Source of the DNA: Pseudisothecium myosuroides | Lineage: Eukaryota; Streptophyta; Bryopsida; Hypnales; Lembophyllaceae | DNA length: 64,000 bases | Direction: 5' to 3' | Assembly: GCA_951799445.1 (NCBI GenBank) | Contig: OX637290.1 | Span: 21,880,987 to 21,944,986, forward strand | Shown here: piece by piece, positions 1 through 11,475 of the stretch | Position numbering within the stretch: position 1 is the stretch's first letter | Layout: every line of letters starts with the position of its first letter | Program-made: the position numbers and the translations under genes | The notes under the pieces: model-generated | Told to the model about the DNA's origin: nothing | What the model saw: the letters and a program-made list of their open reading frames with translations, nothing else | Database searches by the model: none

Positions 1-98
1 CCTCTGTGTCCATCGACGCCATGGTTCCATCATCGCTTATGACTACCATAATCAATTCGAAGTATCCGTCGTCCTCCATCATGTGTACTCCGTCTATT
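1..98 (-). other. Open reading frame running off the left edge
   Basis: One minus-strand frame is open over all 98 bases and is rich in Asp, Glu and Met (it includes MMEDDGYFELIMVVISDDG). It stops being readable where the transposon at 99 begins. It may be the end of an exon or a chance frame. The product is not recognisable and the piece is too short for a call. Confidence 0.2.
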
Positions 99-664
99 CT
101 CGGGGGGGTCACTTAGAGTGTCCATTAGAAAACACGTGCGAACAAAACTTTGGACCCCCTATATTATATCCTAAAATTTAAATAAAATGAAATAAAAAAA
201 ATATGACTAGATTTTCCTACTTCAAAAGTTTATGTTTTGAATTATTGATATTTTTATTTGTTAATGATAATTAGTTACAAATTTTTGAAGTAATTAGATA
301 CACTGTACAACTGAAAAATAACTTTCACACCCCTATATTATATCCTAAAAAATTGTCTAAAAAATGAACAAAAAATTCCTAAAAATAGCTCTCTATTGAA
401 AGTTCATTTTGAGTTGAGTATTGATGCAATGGTCATCTAAATGTGATCTCTATAAATATTTGAGTTGAAAAACATGCCGTTTTAGGCCATTTTCAACCTC
501 TTGTACAAATCATTTCAACTATTATTTTAGTTTGAAATTTTGGCAATAGAAACCTATAGTCATTATTAAGCAACCCTCAAAATTTTAAGTTGAAATTATA
601 GTTCATTAGAAACCACTTGTTCGCACGTGGTTTGTAGTAAAATACTAGGTGCCCCCCCCCCGAG
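99..664. mobile_element. Non-autonomous DNA transposon, hAT-like, 8-bp TSD
   Basis: This 566-bp element has terminal inverted repeats of about 45 bp. Both ends begin CTCGGGGGGG (the G run is 7 on the left and 10 on the right) and share an inner block ACACGTGCGAAC / CCACGTGCGAAC. It is flanked by a perfect 8-bp direct repeat, CGTCTATT, at 91-98 and 665-672. Inside, the motif CCCCTATATTATATCC occurs twice, near 157 and 332. No coding capacity is visible, so it is a MITE-type element. An 8-bp duplication fits hAT (also P or Merlin) transposases, but the G-rich terminus is not the usual hAT end, so the superfamily is inferred from the duplication alone. Confidence 0.8.
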
Positions 665-672
665 CGTCTATT

Positions 673-1138
673 TTATGCAATTTTGGTGTCAGAATGTTTG
701 GAAAATTTTCCTTTTTACATTCTTTTGAGCTAATTTCCTACAGAAGATGATTAGTTGAAAGTTTTTAACCTAAATCCTTTGAGTTTAGAAATTTTTGTTA
801 AATTTCTAATGGTTCTAGTTGGTTTAAAACAATTCTTTAGAATAAAATAAACTTAAAGGCCCTATTGCCAATTACCTTGAAGGTTTATTTTATTCAAAAA
901 TTAAATTAAAGGATTAATATCGTCCAATTCAATAATGTCCTAATGAATATTTGTTATTCATTAGTTTATTAATTTTTTTGGATTAATCTAATATTTTTGT
1001 TGACTCTTTGTCTTTTTCTATTTGGCTTATTAGGCCTAATAAAACAAAACCTAAATCAACATTCAACCTATTGATTCCTTCTATAAATCCTAATTGATAG
1101 AAAAAAACAAATTCTTCAATAGTAAAAGGAATAAAACC
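673..1138. other. AT-rich DNA, no gene seen
   Basis: No convincing frame, RNA gene or repeat is seen here. The stretch is rich in A and T runs. Confidence 0.5.
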
Positions 1139-1425
1139 AAAGTACTATTCCAAATGAATAGTAAATGAATAGTAAAGAAAAGAATAAAAAATCACAATTT
1201 GTCCCGAAATGAATAGTAAATGAATAGGGAAAGCACAATAAAACAAAACAAATGAATAGAAAAGAATAAAAAACCGCGCCAAATCCAAAATGAATAGTAA
1301 AGAAAAGAATAAAAAATCACAATCTGTCCCGAAATGAATAGTAACGGAATAAAAAATCCAAAACAAATAAAAATGAATAGTAAATGAATAGGAAAAGCAC
1401 AACAAAACAAAAAACAAAACCACAT
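1139..1425. repeat. AATGAATAGTAAA-type short repeat field
   Basis: The words AATGAATAGTAAA and AAAGAAAAGAATAAAAAATC recur many times. A longer block that includes CACAATTTGTCCCGAAATG appears near 1191 and again near 1317. The Phe/Tyr-rich open frames on the minus strand are a by-product of this low-complexity repeat and are not genes. Confidence 0.6.
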
Positions 1426-1739
1426 GACTAGTTAGATTTGTTAGAAATATTAGTTTTCTATTCCTAATTCTTTCTCAAGCCGCCACTTCGTCTTCTTTAA
1501 GTGTTTTTCGATTCAAGTTTGTTTGTCATTTGGAATGGCTATGGAGTTTGAGAGTTGTGGATGTGCGTATTGTAAGTGAGTTTGATTTTTAAGTTGTGAC
1601 AAACCAAGGTTTTAGAGAAAAAAATCAAAATTGGGTTGGTGTGGCGAGCAATGGCCTAACCTTTTTGTTTTTGATTTTTGTCAATGAGGTTTTCTCAAAA
1701 TTTGTGTGAGTTTTCCAAGGCAAATTAAATTTTCAAAGT

Positions 1740-1930
1740 CTCTGGACTCCCTGGACACTAACCGGCGACCACCAGAGCCCGTTGCGACCTCTCCAGACTC
1801 CCTTTGCGACCTCCTGGACTCCCTTGCGACCACCCCGGACTCCCCAGCGACTGCTCAGACTCCCCAAGGCCTCCCAGCTATCGACACGTGGCGGGCTCTC
1901 GGCCTACCCTCTTCTTGAGACCCCCTTTGG
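1740..1930. repeat. GC-rich minisatellite patch
   Basis: A GC-rich island stands out in AT-rich DNA. It holds four to five degenerate copies of a unit of roughly 24 bp of the form GCGACCTCCCAGACTCCC. Plus-strand frames of 70-83 codons here are Pro/Ser-rich translations of the repeat and start without context. No protein family is recognised. Confidence 0.45.
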
Positions 1931-2060
1931 TCCTTCGACTGCTGTACTCTGGTTTTCTGGTTCTAGTTCTCTGGTTCTGGTTCTTACAAAAAACTAAACT
2001 GGTTCTAATGAAACTGAACTTATTTAAATTAACTAGAATTTCACTAACTAACTAGATGTT

Positions 2061-2250
2061 TTGGGATAACAAAACAAAGCAAAACTAAACTAAATATGTT
2101 TTTGAGGTTTTTGGGATAACAAGGCAAAGCAAAACTAAACTAAATGTGTTTTTGAGGTTTTTGGGATAACAAGGCAAAGCAAAACTAAAATAAATGTGTT
2201 TTTGAGGTTTTTGGGATAACAAGGCAAAGCAAAACTAAAATAAAACAAAA
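2061..2250. repeat. 50-bp tandem repeat, about four copies
   Basis: The word TTGGGATAAC recurs at exactly 2061, 2111, 2161 and 2211, giving a 50-bp unit that also contains GGCAAAGCAAAACTAAA. The copies are nearly identical. The last copy decays after about 40 bp. Confidence 0.9.
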
Positions 2251-4887
2251 GCTAAACTATCATCGAACATCCATGACTTAGCAATGAGTGTATAAGCAAA
2301 CTTTGAGTGAATTGCGGCGAAAAGAAAGGGAGCCTCTTGGTGAGGTTCTCTGACTTAAGTAGGCCTAGGAAATCAAAGATTTTCCCCAACTTTCCCTTTA
2401 AGGTAAATAGTTTCAAGGTCAAAGCTTCGCCGTGCAGGAGCTACCCCAGGAAAAAACTTGTGAAATATGGTTCCAAGTGGCTGCAGGAATGTTTCAATTC
2501 TTAAAGGAGGTACACATGAAAGTGTTTAAACCGAAAATTAGGAATTAAATCAAACCAAACTTTGTTATACAACGAAGTTTGGCCGGTGTTTTGAGTTTAG
2601 AATCTTTTGGTAAAGACTAGCTTCACCGCCTTAAGAATTCTGATTCAATGGCTGTTACAAACATAAAATTAGTACACAAAGACAGTATGCAAGTTTGGGG
2701 GATAAAACCTCCCCAAAGTATGATTTTAGTGTGATTTTGATGGTTTTAAAGGGAACCCCGAGTCCTCTAACCAATTCCTCCACTAAAAGAAGGCAAAAAA
2801 AACAAAATGAACAAAAGATGACCAAAATTTGGTCTAACTAAATACTTCCGACAAAGCCGGTAAGCAATTGAACAAACGAGAGTCTCTACACTCCGACAGA
2901 GTGTCGGTAGGCAGATAATGAAAAAATGCGGTATGAGAAACTTCGCGGGGAGGCCTTATATACTCGCTAGAAGGCCCCACCACTTAGTTTACCATGAGAT
3001 ATTTGGTCCTTTTACTCAAAAACTACCCTAAGCTAAATTCTAAACTACCCTAAGATATTTGCTAAATAATCTTTGTTTAATCTTTAGAATTTTCTAGAAC
3101 AAGCCTTAATTAGCAAGGAAATCTTGTCCAAATAAAATCTAAGATTTTTCCCAAAGATATTTAGGAAATTAACTATTTTGACCTTAAGATAATTCGTGAT
3201 TAATCCTAGGATATTTCCAAATATTCTTAGTTTAATCTAAATTGGCTTTTAAAGGAAAGATTTGAAATCTTAACTAAATCCAATCTTCAATTTCCACCAA
3301 GATATTTTGTCAATTAACCTTGAATTACCGCCAATTACTCTAAAAAAGTCAAACTTACGACTGAACTCTTCCTATCTTCTTGAGAACAACTCCAAATTAA
3401 AAATTGATTACGCCATCGCGTTCAGAAGACCTCAATTAGTCTGGAGGCCCCCATCCCCCTCTTCCAAGCTGTAAATACTCGTAAAAACCACTCACGGTAA
3501 CTTCAAAGAAAAGTCAAAATCCGAATTTGAATTTTCCGAGAAAACTGACTGGCTAGGGTTGCCTAGAAGGTTTGTGAGAGTAAGAAAACATTCTTTCTTT
3601 GCAACATTCGGACACCGCCAGCTCCTGGTTCGCCGGTCAACCCGCCACCATGTTGTAAATTCTTGTTAAATTCAATGTCGTTGCCGATTCTGGTACTTCT
3701 GACTATTGAAAAGTCTTCAAACTTGACTGGTTGCTTATTTTATATATAAATCTCTAATCTAATTTTTAGTAAGATTTTACCAAACTCTGGGTAATTTCTA
3801 TGAAATTACCATCAGTTTCAAAGGCGGTTGACTTCCCATCGAGTCATTGTGGAGTTTTATAAAATCCCGAAACTTTTGGGCAATCTTCTAGGAAGTGTCC
3901 AAAAGCTAAGGGCAAAATCAAACCTCCAATAAAAATGCTAAATTTAGCAATTCCTTAATAATTTCCGCCCGAGGGGGAATTTAATCTGGTACCGGGGTTT
4001 GTCGTGGATGATTAGCTCCGCTGTTGATCTCTTGGCATGCTTTTACACTAAAAGCACTTTTCTGTAAGCTCCAATCACCTCGTCCTTCTTCTACTTTGCA
4101 TTCTGGTTCGTATTCTTCAACATTTGCAAATCTTCACATAACTAGTCCAAATTCCACATAAATTGGATTTAGACTCTTCTAAACCTGAACATAGACTCTT
4201 ATGATTCATCCAGGCTGTCACATGTGCTCACATGTCGAGTTTTACATGAAGAGGACACTAGAACTGGCTAATTCTCACATCCTCACATCTCTCTAAAATG
4301 TAAATATGGACTCTAAGATACTAAACTAAGATCTAAATATAGAAAAGCAGAGTATTTTGTGTTTTCCATGATTTTAGAAAGATTCCTCACTAATCTGGTA
4401 GGGACTTCTACCAAGCTCCTTTCAACTATTAATTTATGCTATTTTGCATGAATTAACACTAAAAACTAAGAATAAATTGCGAAAAATAAACCCAGAGCTC
4501 TGAGTGCTAACTTGAGGGCTCACAAGGCTCTTTACAAATCTTGCATACCAACGTCGAACTTGGTGGATGTAGTTGTCTAACATCAAGTGTTGTTGGTGAA
4601 AGCCCTTTCCATTTTAACTCATTGACTTCCGTCATTCGGTAAATACAATTCATAAATTTGAACTTAGAATTCGCATACTAAAGGTGCCCCAGGCAATTAG
4701 ATTTTTGGAAAGACAAATCCATTCGATTGACTATATTTGTGGTCACTGTTTTCGATCAAATATGGCCATCGTACTACTTATCCATGCCGGTCATTTATTT
4801 TGCTTGGGATGAAGTATCACTGGTATTAGCTGCAGGCAATTCAAATATAATATTGCCATTGAAAGACGGAGGTAACACTGTCATTTT
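2251..4887. other. Long non-coding stretch, possible old LTR material
   Basis: No gene can be supported over 2.6 kb. A TATA-like TTATATACTC lies near 2955 after GC-richer sequence, and a short palindrome (TTTGGGGG / CCTCCCCAAA) lies near 2695-2718. Both would suit a decayed LTR, but no matching second LTR is seen. Confidence 0.3.
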
Positions 4888-5280
4888 TTAAATTTGTACA
4901 CTATCATAGTCTAGTTTGGACAAGACATTTCTACATCTTTTCAAATTATGCAATTCTCTCAAGCAATCAATTACAAATGCTCTTAACTCACTAGAGACAC
5001 ATGGATTAGAGGTCACTAATATAAATGAAGGATCGATAGCCAAAACTGTGGCCGAAGAAGGAGTCCCCAAATTCAAGTTCGGTTTAGGAGAATTTGCTTC
5101 TGAATCTAAACTAAGGATGGTGATAAAATGCGATCGAGGTTCAACTTTGACATGGTTCAAAAGTGGAGTTTGAAAGGGAGCCGAAGAAGACCAAGGGACA
5201 GTTCCTGCGCTTCTTGAGTTGGACTCAACTATATTAATGACTCCGTAAGTCCTATACCTTTCAGCCTTGAGGCTCCACAT
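4888..5280 (-). CDS. Hypothetical 130-aa open frame
   Basis: An ATG-started minus-strand frame of 130 codons is longer than chance in this AT-rich neighbourhood. The product is Ser/Pro-rich in its first half (for example SSAPFQTPLLNHVKVEPRS) and ends with a Leu/Arg-rich segment that could form a helix. No domain is recognised, and an 85-codon frame on the other strand overlaps it. It may be an exon of a decayed gene or chance. Confidence 0.2.
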   Translation of the reverse strand: MWSLKAERYRTYGVINIVESNSRSAGTVPWSSSAPFQTPLLNHVKVEPRSHFITILSLDSEANSPKPNLNLGTPSSATVLAIDPSFILVTSNPCVSSELRAFVIDCLRELHNLKRCRNVLSKLDYDSVQI

Positions 5281-6581
5281 TTTATTTTCTCCAACTGAAG
5301 ACAGTAGTTGTCCAGTGGTGTGAGTAAGGTTTCCAGAGTTGGGATAAAAAATGTCTTCATCTAGATGAATAGATTCAAACTTAAGTATAAACCTGAGACT
5401 TAACCTTAGTAACGATACAAAGCAAGCCCATCTATTACTACTGAAAAAATTACAGGTATACCCTCATAGTTTTCTCTCACGACCACCATATCTATGAATT
5501 GCTCCATCAGATGGCACCCCGATGTGGTGGAAAAACGTTTAGATTGTGAATGGTTGGATATTACCTTAAGGTGGGGATCTAAGTGAACTCATTTCAGAGG
5601 CATACTCAAAGAAACTATATTGACATGACATATGGAAGGCAATGGAGACAAACAACATGGAACATCATATACAATACAATTATTTTTGACCTCTTTTGTG
5701 CAATATTGTGGTTGAAATAACTGATCGTAGTTTTCAGGTTGAGAAGACTTTCTAGAACGATAATAGAATGAATAAATATTGCTCTCTAAGAAAACCGCGC
5801 TCAAAGAAAATGAATTGAAAGGAAGGATATATTACTGAATCAGAATATATTAAAGAAATTAGAATATTGCTTTATATTTTGAGTAGTTTTCATTTATTTT
5901 GATATTCGGTGACACTAATGAAAAGAGCACCCAATTGACCTTTATGTATACATTGTAGTAAAATGGTGGTAGTGTATTTATGCAAAAAATATCATTTATA
6001 ACAATAGATCCATTAAATTTTATAATTTTGATTTTTTTGAGAATTGTATAATTGTTAGAGATTTCAAACATTTTTGTAACTGCCTTTTATTTACGACCTT
6101 CATCAGAATCAGAGGACCTTATAGTTTTACTTTTTATGTCCTCTAGGCAATTAGAGTATGTTTTACGTCAGTTAGTGCATTGGATAGTTGTTCCCTATTA
6201 TGTAAAGGGAGATTGTAAGAGATTATTACACATGACATGTATTGTTGCTCAAAATTTTGAATAGCTAAATATGTTTTTTTTTTGGTAGAGTCAATGTCTA
6301 GAAGATCATTATCTAAAGATAGAATGGGTGAACGATAAATAGTGCAGAGGTAACAGAAAAGTATTGAGATGCTCATTGTTAAGAGATGTATGTATGGTAA
6401 ATCAAAGGCTTGAATTCATTACGATTTCAAAGTTTTAAGTTACAAATAGGCAAACAAAAAAGAAAAAAAGAAGCAAATTGTATTACACCACTCTGAAGGA
6501 AAGGTTAAGATCTAAGATGAGAGGGCCGCCAAAGATTTAACTTGAGAAAAAAAGGGCTATGGTAAAACATCTAAGGCACTT
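5281..6581. other. AT-rich DNA, no gene seen
   Basis: Only short overlapping frames on both strands are present. None shows domain character or matched splice signals. Confidence 0.45.
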
Positions 6582-6743
6582 GATTTTAGAGGCCAAGAGG
6601 CGGACGACATCACTGGCGATGATTCCTTGAGCTTAGATTTAGTTATTGAAGAGTCAGTACCTATAGTAGCAAGAAAAGAGGACAACAAAGATGACACATA
6701 ATAGGATGAGAACGAAGAGGCTAATGAAGGTAGAGAAGATTTG
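6582..6743 (+). pseudogene. Putative decayed acidic exon
   Basis: A frame of 54 codons reads as an acidic segment (FRGQEADDITGDDSLSLD, then KEDNKDD and DENEEANEGREDL). It ends exactly at a consensus donor, GATTTG followed by GTAAGT. Two adjacent stop codons (TAA TAG) lie within it, so it is broken. Its composition resembles the acidic segment at 10618-10830, so both could be parts or copies of the unidentified gene at 11476-12841. That link is inference. Confidence 0.3.
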
Positions 6744-7460
6744 GTAAGTATATCATATTATTAAGTCATTTGCAATGAATGTTTTTAATAAACATCTTTA
6801 GGAACTCAAAAAAGTAGAAATATAATTGGTACGTAACTATTTACAAGCTCAGTGCATATCAATGTAAGTAGAAGGTTATAAGTGTAAAAAGAAAGCCACC
6901 AAATTTACAAAATAGTGTGTTGAATTTACATCAATTTTTTTTATTGTAGAGGTGCATTTTACAAAAATAACCAAATCGTATAGCTTGAGAATACAATTCC
7001 AACGGTATATATCACGCCCCAAACGGACACTTATTGAATGTTTTACGGACTAAAAATTAAAACAAAATATTAGAATCTGGTTTAAAATCTTACGAATCGG
7101 AAGGTGTTTTTGGCCAAATCTTGCTTGCGGACTTTTTAGTGGACTTTGCAGATTTTTATAAAATCACTCATGAATCCAAAAAAATTTGAAAAAAATTTAA
7201 GTGAACTATGAGGTTATAATGTACAAGCAATAAAAATTTTGACTTTGAAATCTTTAAATTGGAAAAATTATTAAGAAGATTTCCTTGCCCTACATCTATC
7301 AATTTTATCCTCTTTTTTTTTCCCCCCCTCCTTACCAAAACCAACGGATACTTCAGTTATTATATATACTGTAGTTTGCATTATTAGGTTATTTTGAGTG
7401 CTTGTCAGCAAGGACTTTTTTCACTCAAGGTTTAGGAGTTTTGGCTTACTGTAGATCATA

Positions 7461-7520
7461 GAGGAGGAAGGAAAATATGCGGCACATGGAGAGGAGGCAA
7501 ACATCCAGCCGGACATTAAG
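7461..7520 (+). other. Possible short exon ending at a GT donor
   Basis: Twenty codons read EEEGKYAAHGEEANIQPDIK up to AAG, followed by GTAAAA. The coding-like composition contrasts with the flanks. It may belong with the decayed exons on either side. Confidence 0.2.
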
Positions 7521-7620
7521 GTAAAAAATTGCTTTCCTCATGTGCATCTTTTTCTGGTTTAGTTTTTAGAAGAGTGGTCTAAAAGTTGCTGTTTTTTATA
7601 TTGCTGTTATATTAGGGTCT

Positions 7621-8030
7621 CATCGTTGACGAGTATACTTGGTTTAGGATCCTAAAAATTACTGTTCCGAGGGTTTAGTCGTTTAGAGATGTGTTGATTT
7701 TTCAGAGTTTTTTTGTTGACGAGCATGTTTGGTTTAGGATCTTATAATTTAGAACGTGAGGTTCCACCGACATGCTTAATTTTCAAGGTTCTTCATTGAC
7801 GAGGATGCTTTCTGTAAAGTCTTAAAATTATTGTTGCGAGGGTTTAGGCATTTAGCAACGTGCTGATTTTTCACGATTCCTTGTTGATACGAATGCTTTG
7901 TTTAGGCTGTTACAATTTAGAATTTTGTGTCCACCGGTGTTTTGAATTTTTGGACATCCTCATTGACGAAGATGCTTTCTTTAAGGTCTTACGGTTTAAG
8001 ATTTTGGGTCTACCGGTGTCACATTGTAAA
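7621..8030. repeat. Dimeric tandem repeat, about 170-bp higher-order unit
   Basis: The landmark GTTGACGAGGATGCTT (degenerate) recurs near 7625, 7715, 7795, 7883 and 7962, so spacings alternate about 91, 80, 88 and 79 bp. Odd units end in a GAGGGTTTAG...GTGCTGATTTTTCA block and even units in a TCCACCG...GCTTAATTTT block. The true repeat is therefore an A-B dimer of about 170 bp, present about 2.5 times. The ORF at 7860-8075 is an accident of the repeat. Confidence 0.75.
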
Positions 8031-8375
8031 TGCGTACATATTATAAAAACATATATTAATATGTTATTTTGGTAGACTTGATTATATTAATCTAAATAAA
8101 AAGGATGACATCATTTTTGTAGATTCAAGATGAAGCCTTCTCTTTATGGAACGATCAATTTATTTAAGAAAAAACATTCGTCTCAGAGTTTCATCTATTT
8201 AATGTAGTTTTCCTTGTTTTTCACTTAAAATTTTAATATGTCGAACTGAAGGATTTTTTTTGAGTCTCAAGATGAGGAGCTTCAACTAGAATCGGATTTT
8301 CGAGTTTTCTTTTTTACAACTACCGGATCAGCCTTTTTTTTATTATTGGGTCCTGTATCGCCACATGAGCGCCTT

Positions 8376-8699
8376 TAAGATGAAGCTAGGCCTTCTCGAC
8401 CGCCAAAATAACCTCGCGTGGAGCAACAATGACACGGGAATCTTCAACGTGACGCTCGAGCGCTGGTGATCTTGTTGCAGGTCGGATGTATTGAGCCTGA
8501 CAATCAAGAAGTGACATTCGAAGGATGTTTTGAAGGTTTAAACGACGATCAATACTTTTGTATGATCCGGCCTATGAAGGGAAGTTGTGGCCACCAACAT
8601 TGGTTAGATTGTCCGGTTAATCCTTTAACCAAGGCAGATCATGCAGAATACGTTGCAACAATCGTTAAACACATTCTCAAATTTTTACAAATGGAGTGA
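8376..8699 (+). pseudogene. Possible exon pair of an unrecognised gene
   Basis: A GC-richer island carries a segment containing GLLDRQNNLAWSNNDTGIF up to 8469. A second segment starts after an AG acceptor (TTGTTGCAG, exon from 8481) and runs to the stop at 8697-8699. It contains CFEGLNDDQYFCMIRP, a Cys/His pair CGHQHWLDC and a C-terminus of about 20 residues that could be helical. The two parts are in different frames across 8467-8480 and no clean donor joins them. The family is not recognised. It could be a 5' piece of the gene ending at 12841, or an independent relic. Confidence 0.3.
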
Positions 8700-9149
8700 A
8701 GCTTCTCCTCAACTTTGATTTTTTACCTCTAGTATACATTTAATAGACATGCTAATGAATTACATATTTTATTTTGTGTATTCAAAGTCATAGAAACAAA
8801 TATATAGAAATAATTGTCTTCTACTGATTCTAGGATGATTTATCTTTTTTATAAGGAGGTGAATTTTGTTATGTGATCAAATTTAATGACCAATGAGTGG
8901 TAGTATAGCCACGTAGTTAAGATATGGGCTGAAGTTCACTTGAATTGTGTGGTTGAGGTTGAAGATGAGGTTGAAGATAAGAAACATTATTCATTTTTTT
9001 TCGTATTGTTGGTTTAGAAGGCTTGAATGTTTAAGGAGCCATAGTATGTTGTATTTTGAAAATTTTGAAATGAAAATTGAAGGAATTGTATACCATAGTG
9101 TTGAGTTTTAAAAAAAATTCTCTTGCTTGATTTAAAGTTGTGAATTAAG

Positions 9150-9660
9150 ATTTGTGTTAGTTTGAGTGAAGAGATGTATGTTGCCTCCTATGTAAAAAAG
9201 CAGAGACTTTGATCAACTATAAAAGACGGACAAGTCTTTAGTTTGCAATGAGATTTTGAGAGAGTGTGTGAAATTATTATTTTTTTTTAAATCTATCACT
9301 CATTAAATTTGGAGTTAGTATAAGTGAGTTGTAAGTGACGAAGTGAAAAAGGGTCTGCTGTCATCAAATTTGGAGGCCGAAACTTTAGATGGCCAAGGAA
9401 GTTGGATAAAGTGTTAGAATGATTTAAGATTTAAAATAAGAGTAAAGAGTTGTATTAAATTATCATTAATTCTATTTGGAGTTGTTATGAGGGAGTAATG
9501 AGTATTGAAGTGAATGAGGATATACTGCCTTCATTTCTAATGGCCAAAACTTTGAGAGATCATAAAAATCGGACAAAGTATTATAATGAGTTGAAATTTG
9601 AAGGAGAAATAAAAAATTGAGTTAGCTTTCTAAAAAATTATCATTCAACTCATTTGAATT
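9150..9660. repeat. Degenerate tandem repeat, period about 165 bp
   Basis: Three diverged copies can be followed by the landmark TTTGGAGTTAGTATAAGTGAG (variants near 9153, 9310, 9477 and 9655) and by a second block, GGCCAAAACTTT...CGGACAAAGT. Spacings drift between about 157 and 178 bp, so this is an old array. It differs in sequence from the repeat at 7621-8030. Confidence 0.55.
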
Positions 9661-10267
9661 CTAGATGAAGCGACGGCACTAAATTAAAGTTCAACCAAGG
9701 CGTTGGAGTTGGAATTGAGATTGTAGAAGACATTCAAAACTTGAAGACAAGAAGATTGAAGACTCGTGTGTTGTAGCTTATGGTTTATTATTCCTAACCG
9801 ATTTTAGAGGCTTGTTGTTTTCATTTCTGCATTGTTAACGTTGTTGCGGATTATGTGGATATCCGGTAATAATCTTGTTTTGTGTTTGTAGCGACGAAGT
9901 GGGATTGATTACTCACATGGTTGATTTTTTTGTCGTTTCCATAGGTGAGGCACGATTATTGATCACCATGGGTTTAAAGTTTAGAAGCCAATTTTTCGGA
10001 CAGTTTCAGCTCGTGATTTGGCTATCCCATTTTACCCGTCCGAAGTCCGTACTTTCTTATTCCTATCTTAGCTCGTGAACCAATTTAGAGCCAATATATA
10101 ATAGGTCAACGAAAAGTAGTTTCAAAGCATTGTAGAAGACTTAAGAAAAAATATTCAAGTATCAAGATTCAAAATTTTTATACAACTACGACTTCTTTTG
10201 TTTTTAAGCCAATTCTGGTTGCAACCAAAATTCCCGTGATTTTCCAAAACAAATCGTTTCTACATGA

Positions 10268-10385
10268 CACCATTGTGCTGAATTTTTGGACATCCTTGGT
10301 TTAGATTGTAAAGGTCTATCAGTGTGCTAAATTTTTGGGACTTCTTGTTGACGAGGATGTCCGGTTAAAGAAACTAGTCTTATTG
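10268..10385. repeat. Outlying copy of the 7.6-kb dimeric repeat
   Basis: The blocks GTGCTGAATTTTTGGACATCC and TTGTTGACGAGGATG, typical of the array at 7621-8030, reappear here 2.3 kb away as about 1.3 units. This shows that the repeat is dispersed as well as tandem. Confidence 0.6.
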
Positions 10386-10617
10386 TTGTCATGTAAATTC
10401 AAATTTAGAATTTAAGTTTTTAGGATAATTTTTTTTTTATTATGCTATTTCAAGCTAATTTGCCACTGATGCACAAATTGAAGTTTCAATTGTATTTCAC
10501 TGACGGATCCTCGTTCACAAAAGTATTCATAACTTATAATACTTTAGAATTTTTTTCTTTCCATCACTTTCAATTTATACATCACTGACGTTTTATTTTG
10601 GAATGTATACATTAATC

Positions 10618-10830
10618 AGATGAATAAGAGAGATGAAGAACATAAGGAACAAATCATTATTGCGTCATATATCGAGGACAAGGACAAGACAATCAATATT
10701 ATCAATGTCACTGAATAAAAAAGTAAGAATGAGGACAATGTTGACAAGGCTATTACATGAGAAACGGGCTCAGTTGCAGCATCTCTGATTGTGCTTACGG
10801 AAGATTTGTCACCACTACCAATTCAAGTAT
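10618..10830 (+). pseudogene. Decayed acidic segment, possible 5' exon
   Basis: An ATG-started frame rich in Lys, Glu and Asp (MNKRDEEHKEQIIIASYIED) reads for 32 codons to a TAA. After two stops it continues in the same frame as KSKNEDNVDKAIT and ETGSVAASLIVLTEDLSPL. It looks like coding sequence with nonsense changes. It may be an upstream exon of the gene at 11476-12841. Confidence 0.3.
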
Positions 10831-11475
10831 ATGCCAATTCTAAGCATTCTTAAATTCATCTACTTTCCACTCATGAAATATTATCTACCATTATTTTAAA
10901 TGCTTATTTTAATTTTTTTAAATGTTCATTTTGGATTTAAGCTATATAGATCGTATTTGCAAATTCAGCCTATGAGGTGATTGACCTCAGCGATATCAAA
11001 AGCGTTAAAATGATGTATTGCCATTACTAGTTTAGTGTTGTAAGGAGTTCATCTTTAGCATCTGAGGAGGCTAGGTTCTCTCTACCCTACATTTCGATGT
11101 CATCACTTAGACTTCCACGTATGGTGGCCTTACTAGTATACGTGTTAACATTGCCTTAGCCTCCGTTCGTAGATTACATCCCTACGTCTTCAGTGGCCAT
11201 GTTTTTGTCAAAGCCATTAGTGGCTTTTACATATACTAGAGATGTTGTTAAAATTAACCAGTTATCCCTATCCATTTACGGTCACGAGTTGCAAGGCAAA
11301 TGGTACTAGAATTTTATCGTCGTATTCTTCGACGCTCAATGCAAATTACACGTCTCAATCTACTTTAAGATATTATTAATACTAAGTTCAAAACATTTGA
11401 TGTGAATTTGCTTCTAGTTTACATCTTAGAATCATATCTTTCATTATTTAATACTCATGTTTGTAAATTGTACAT

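Noticed and set aside
1145..1425. Phe/Tyr/Leu-rich minus-strand frames of 77-92 codons, like a membrane protein
   Set aside because: They are translations of the GAATAGTAAA low-complexity repeat in two overlapping frames, with no gene-like context.
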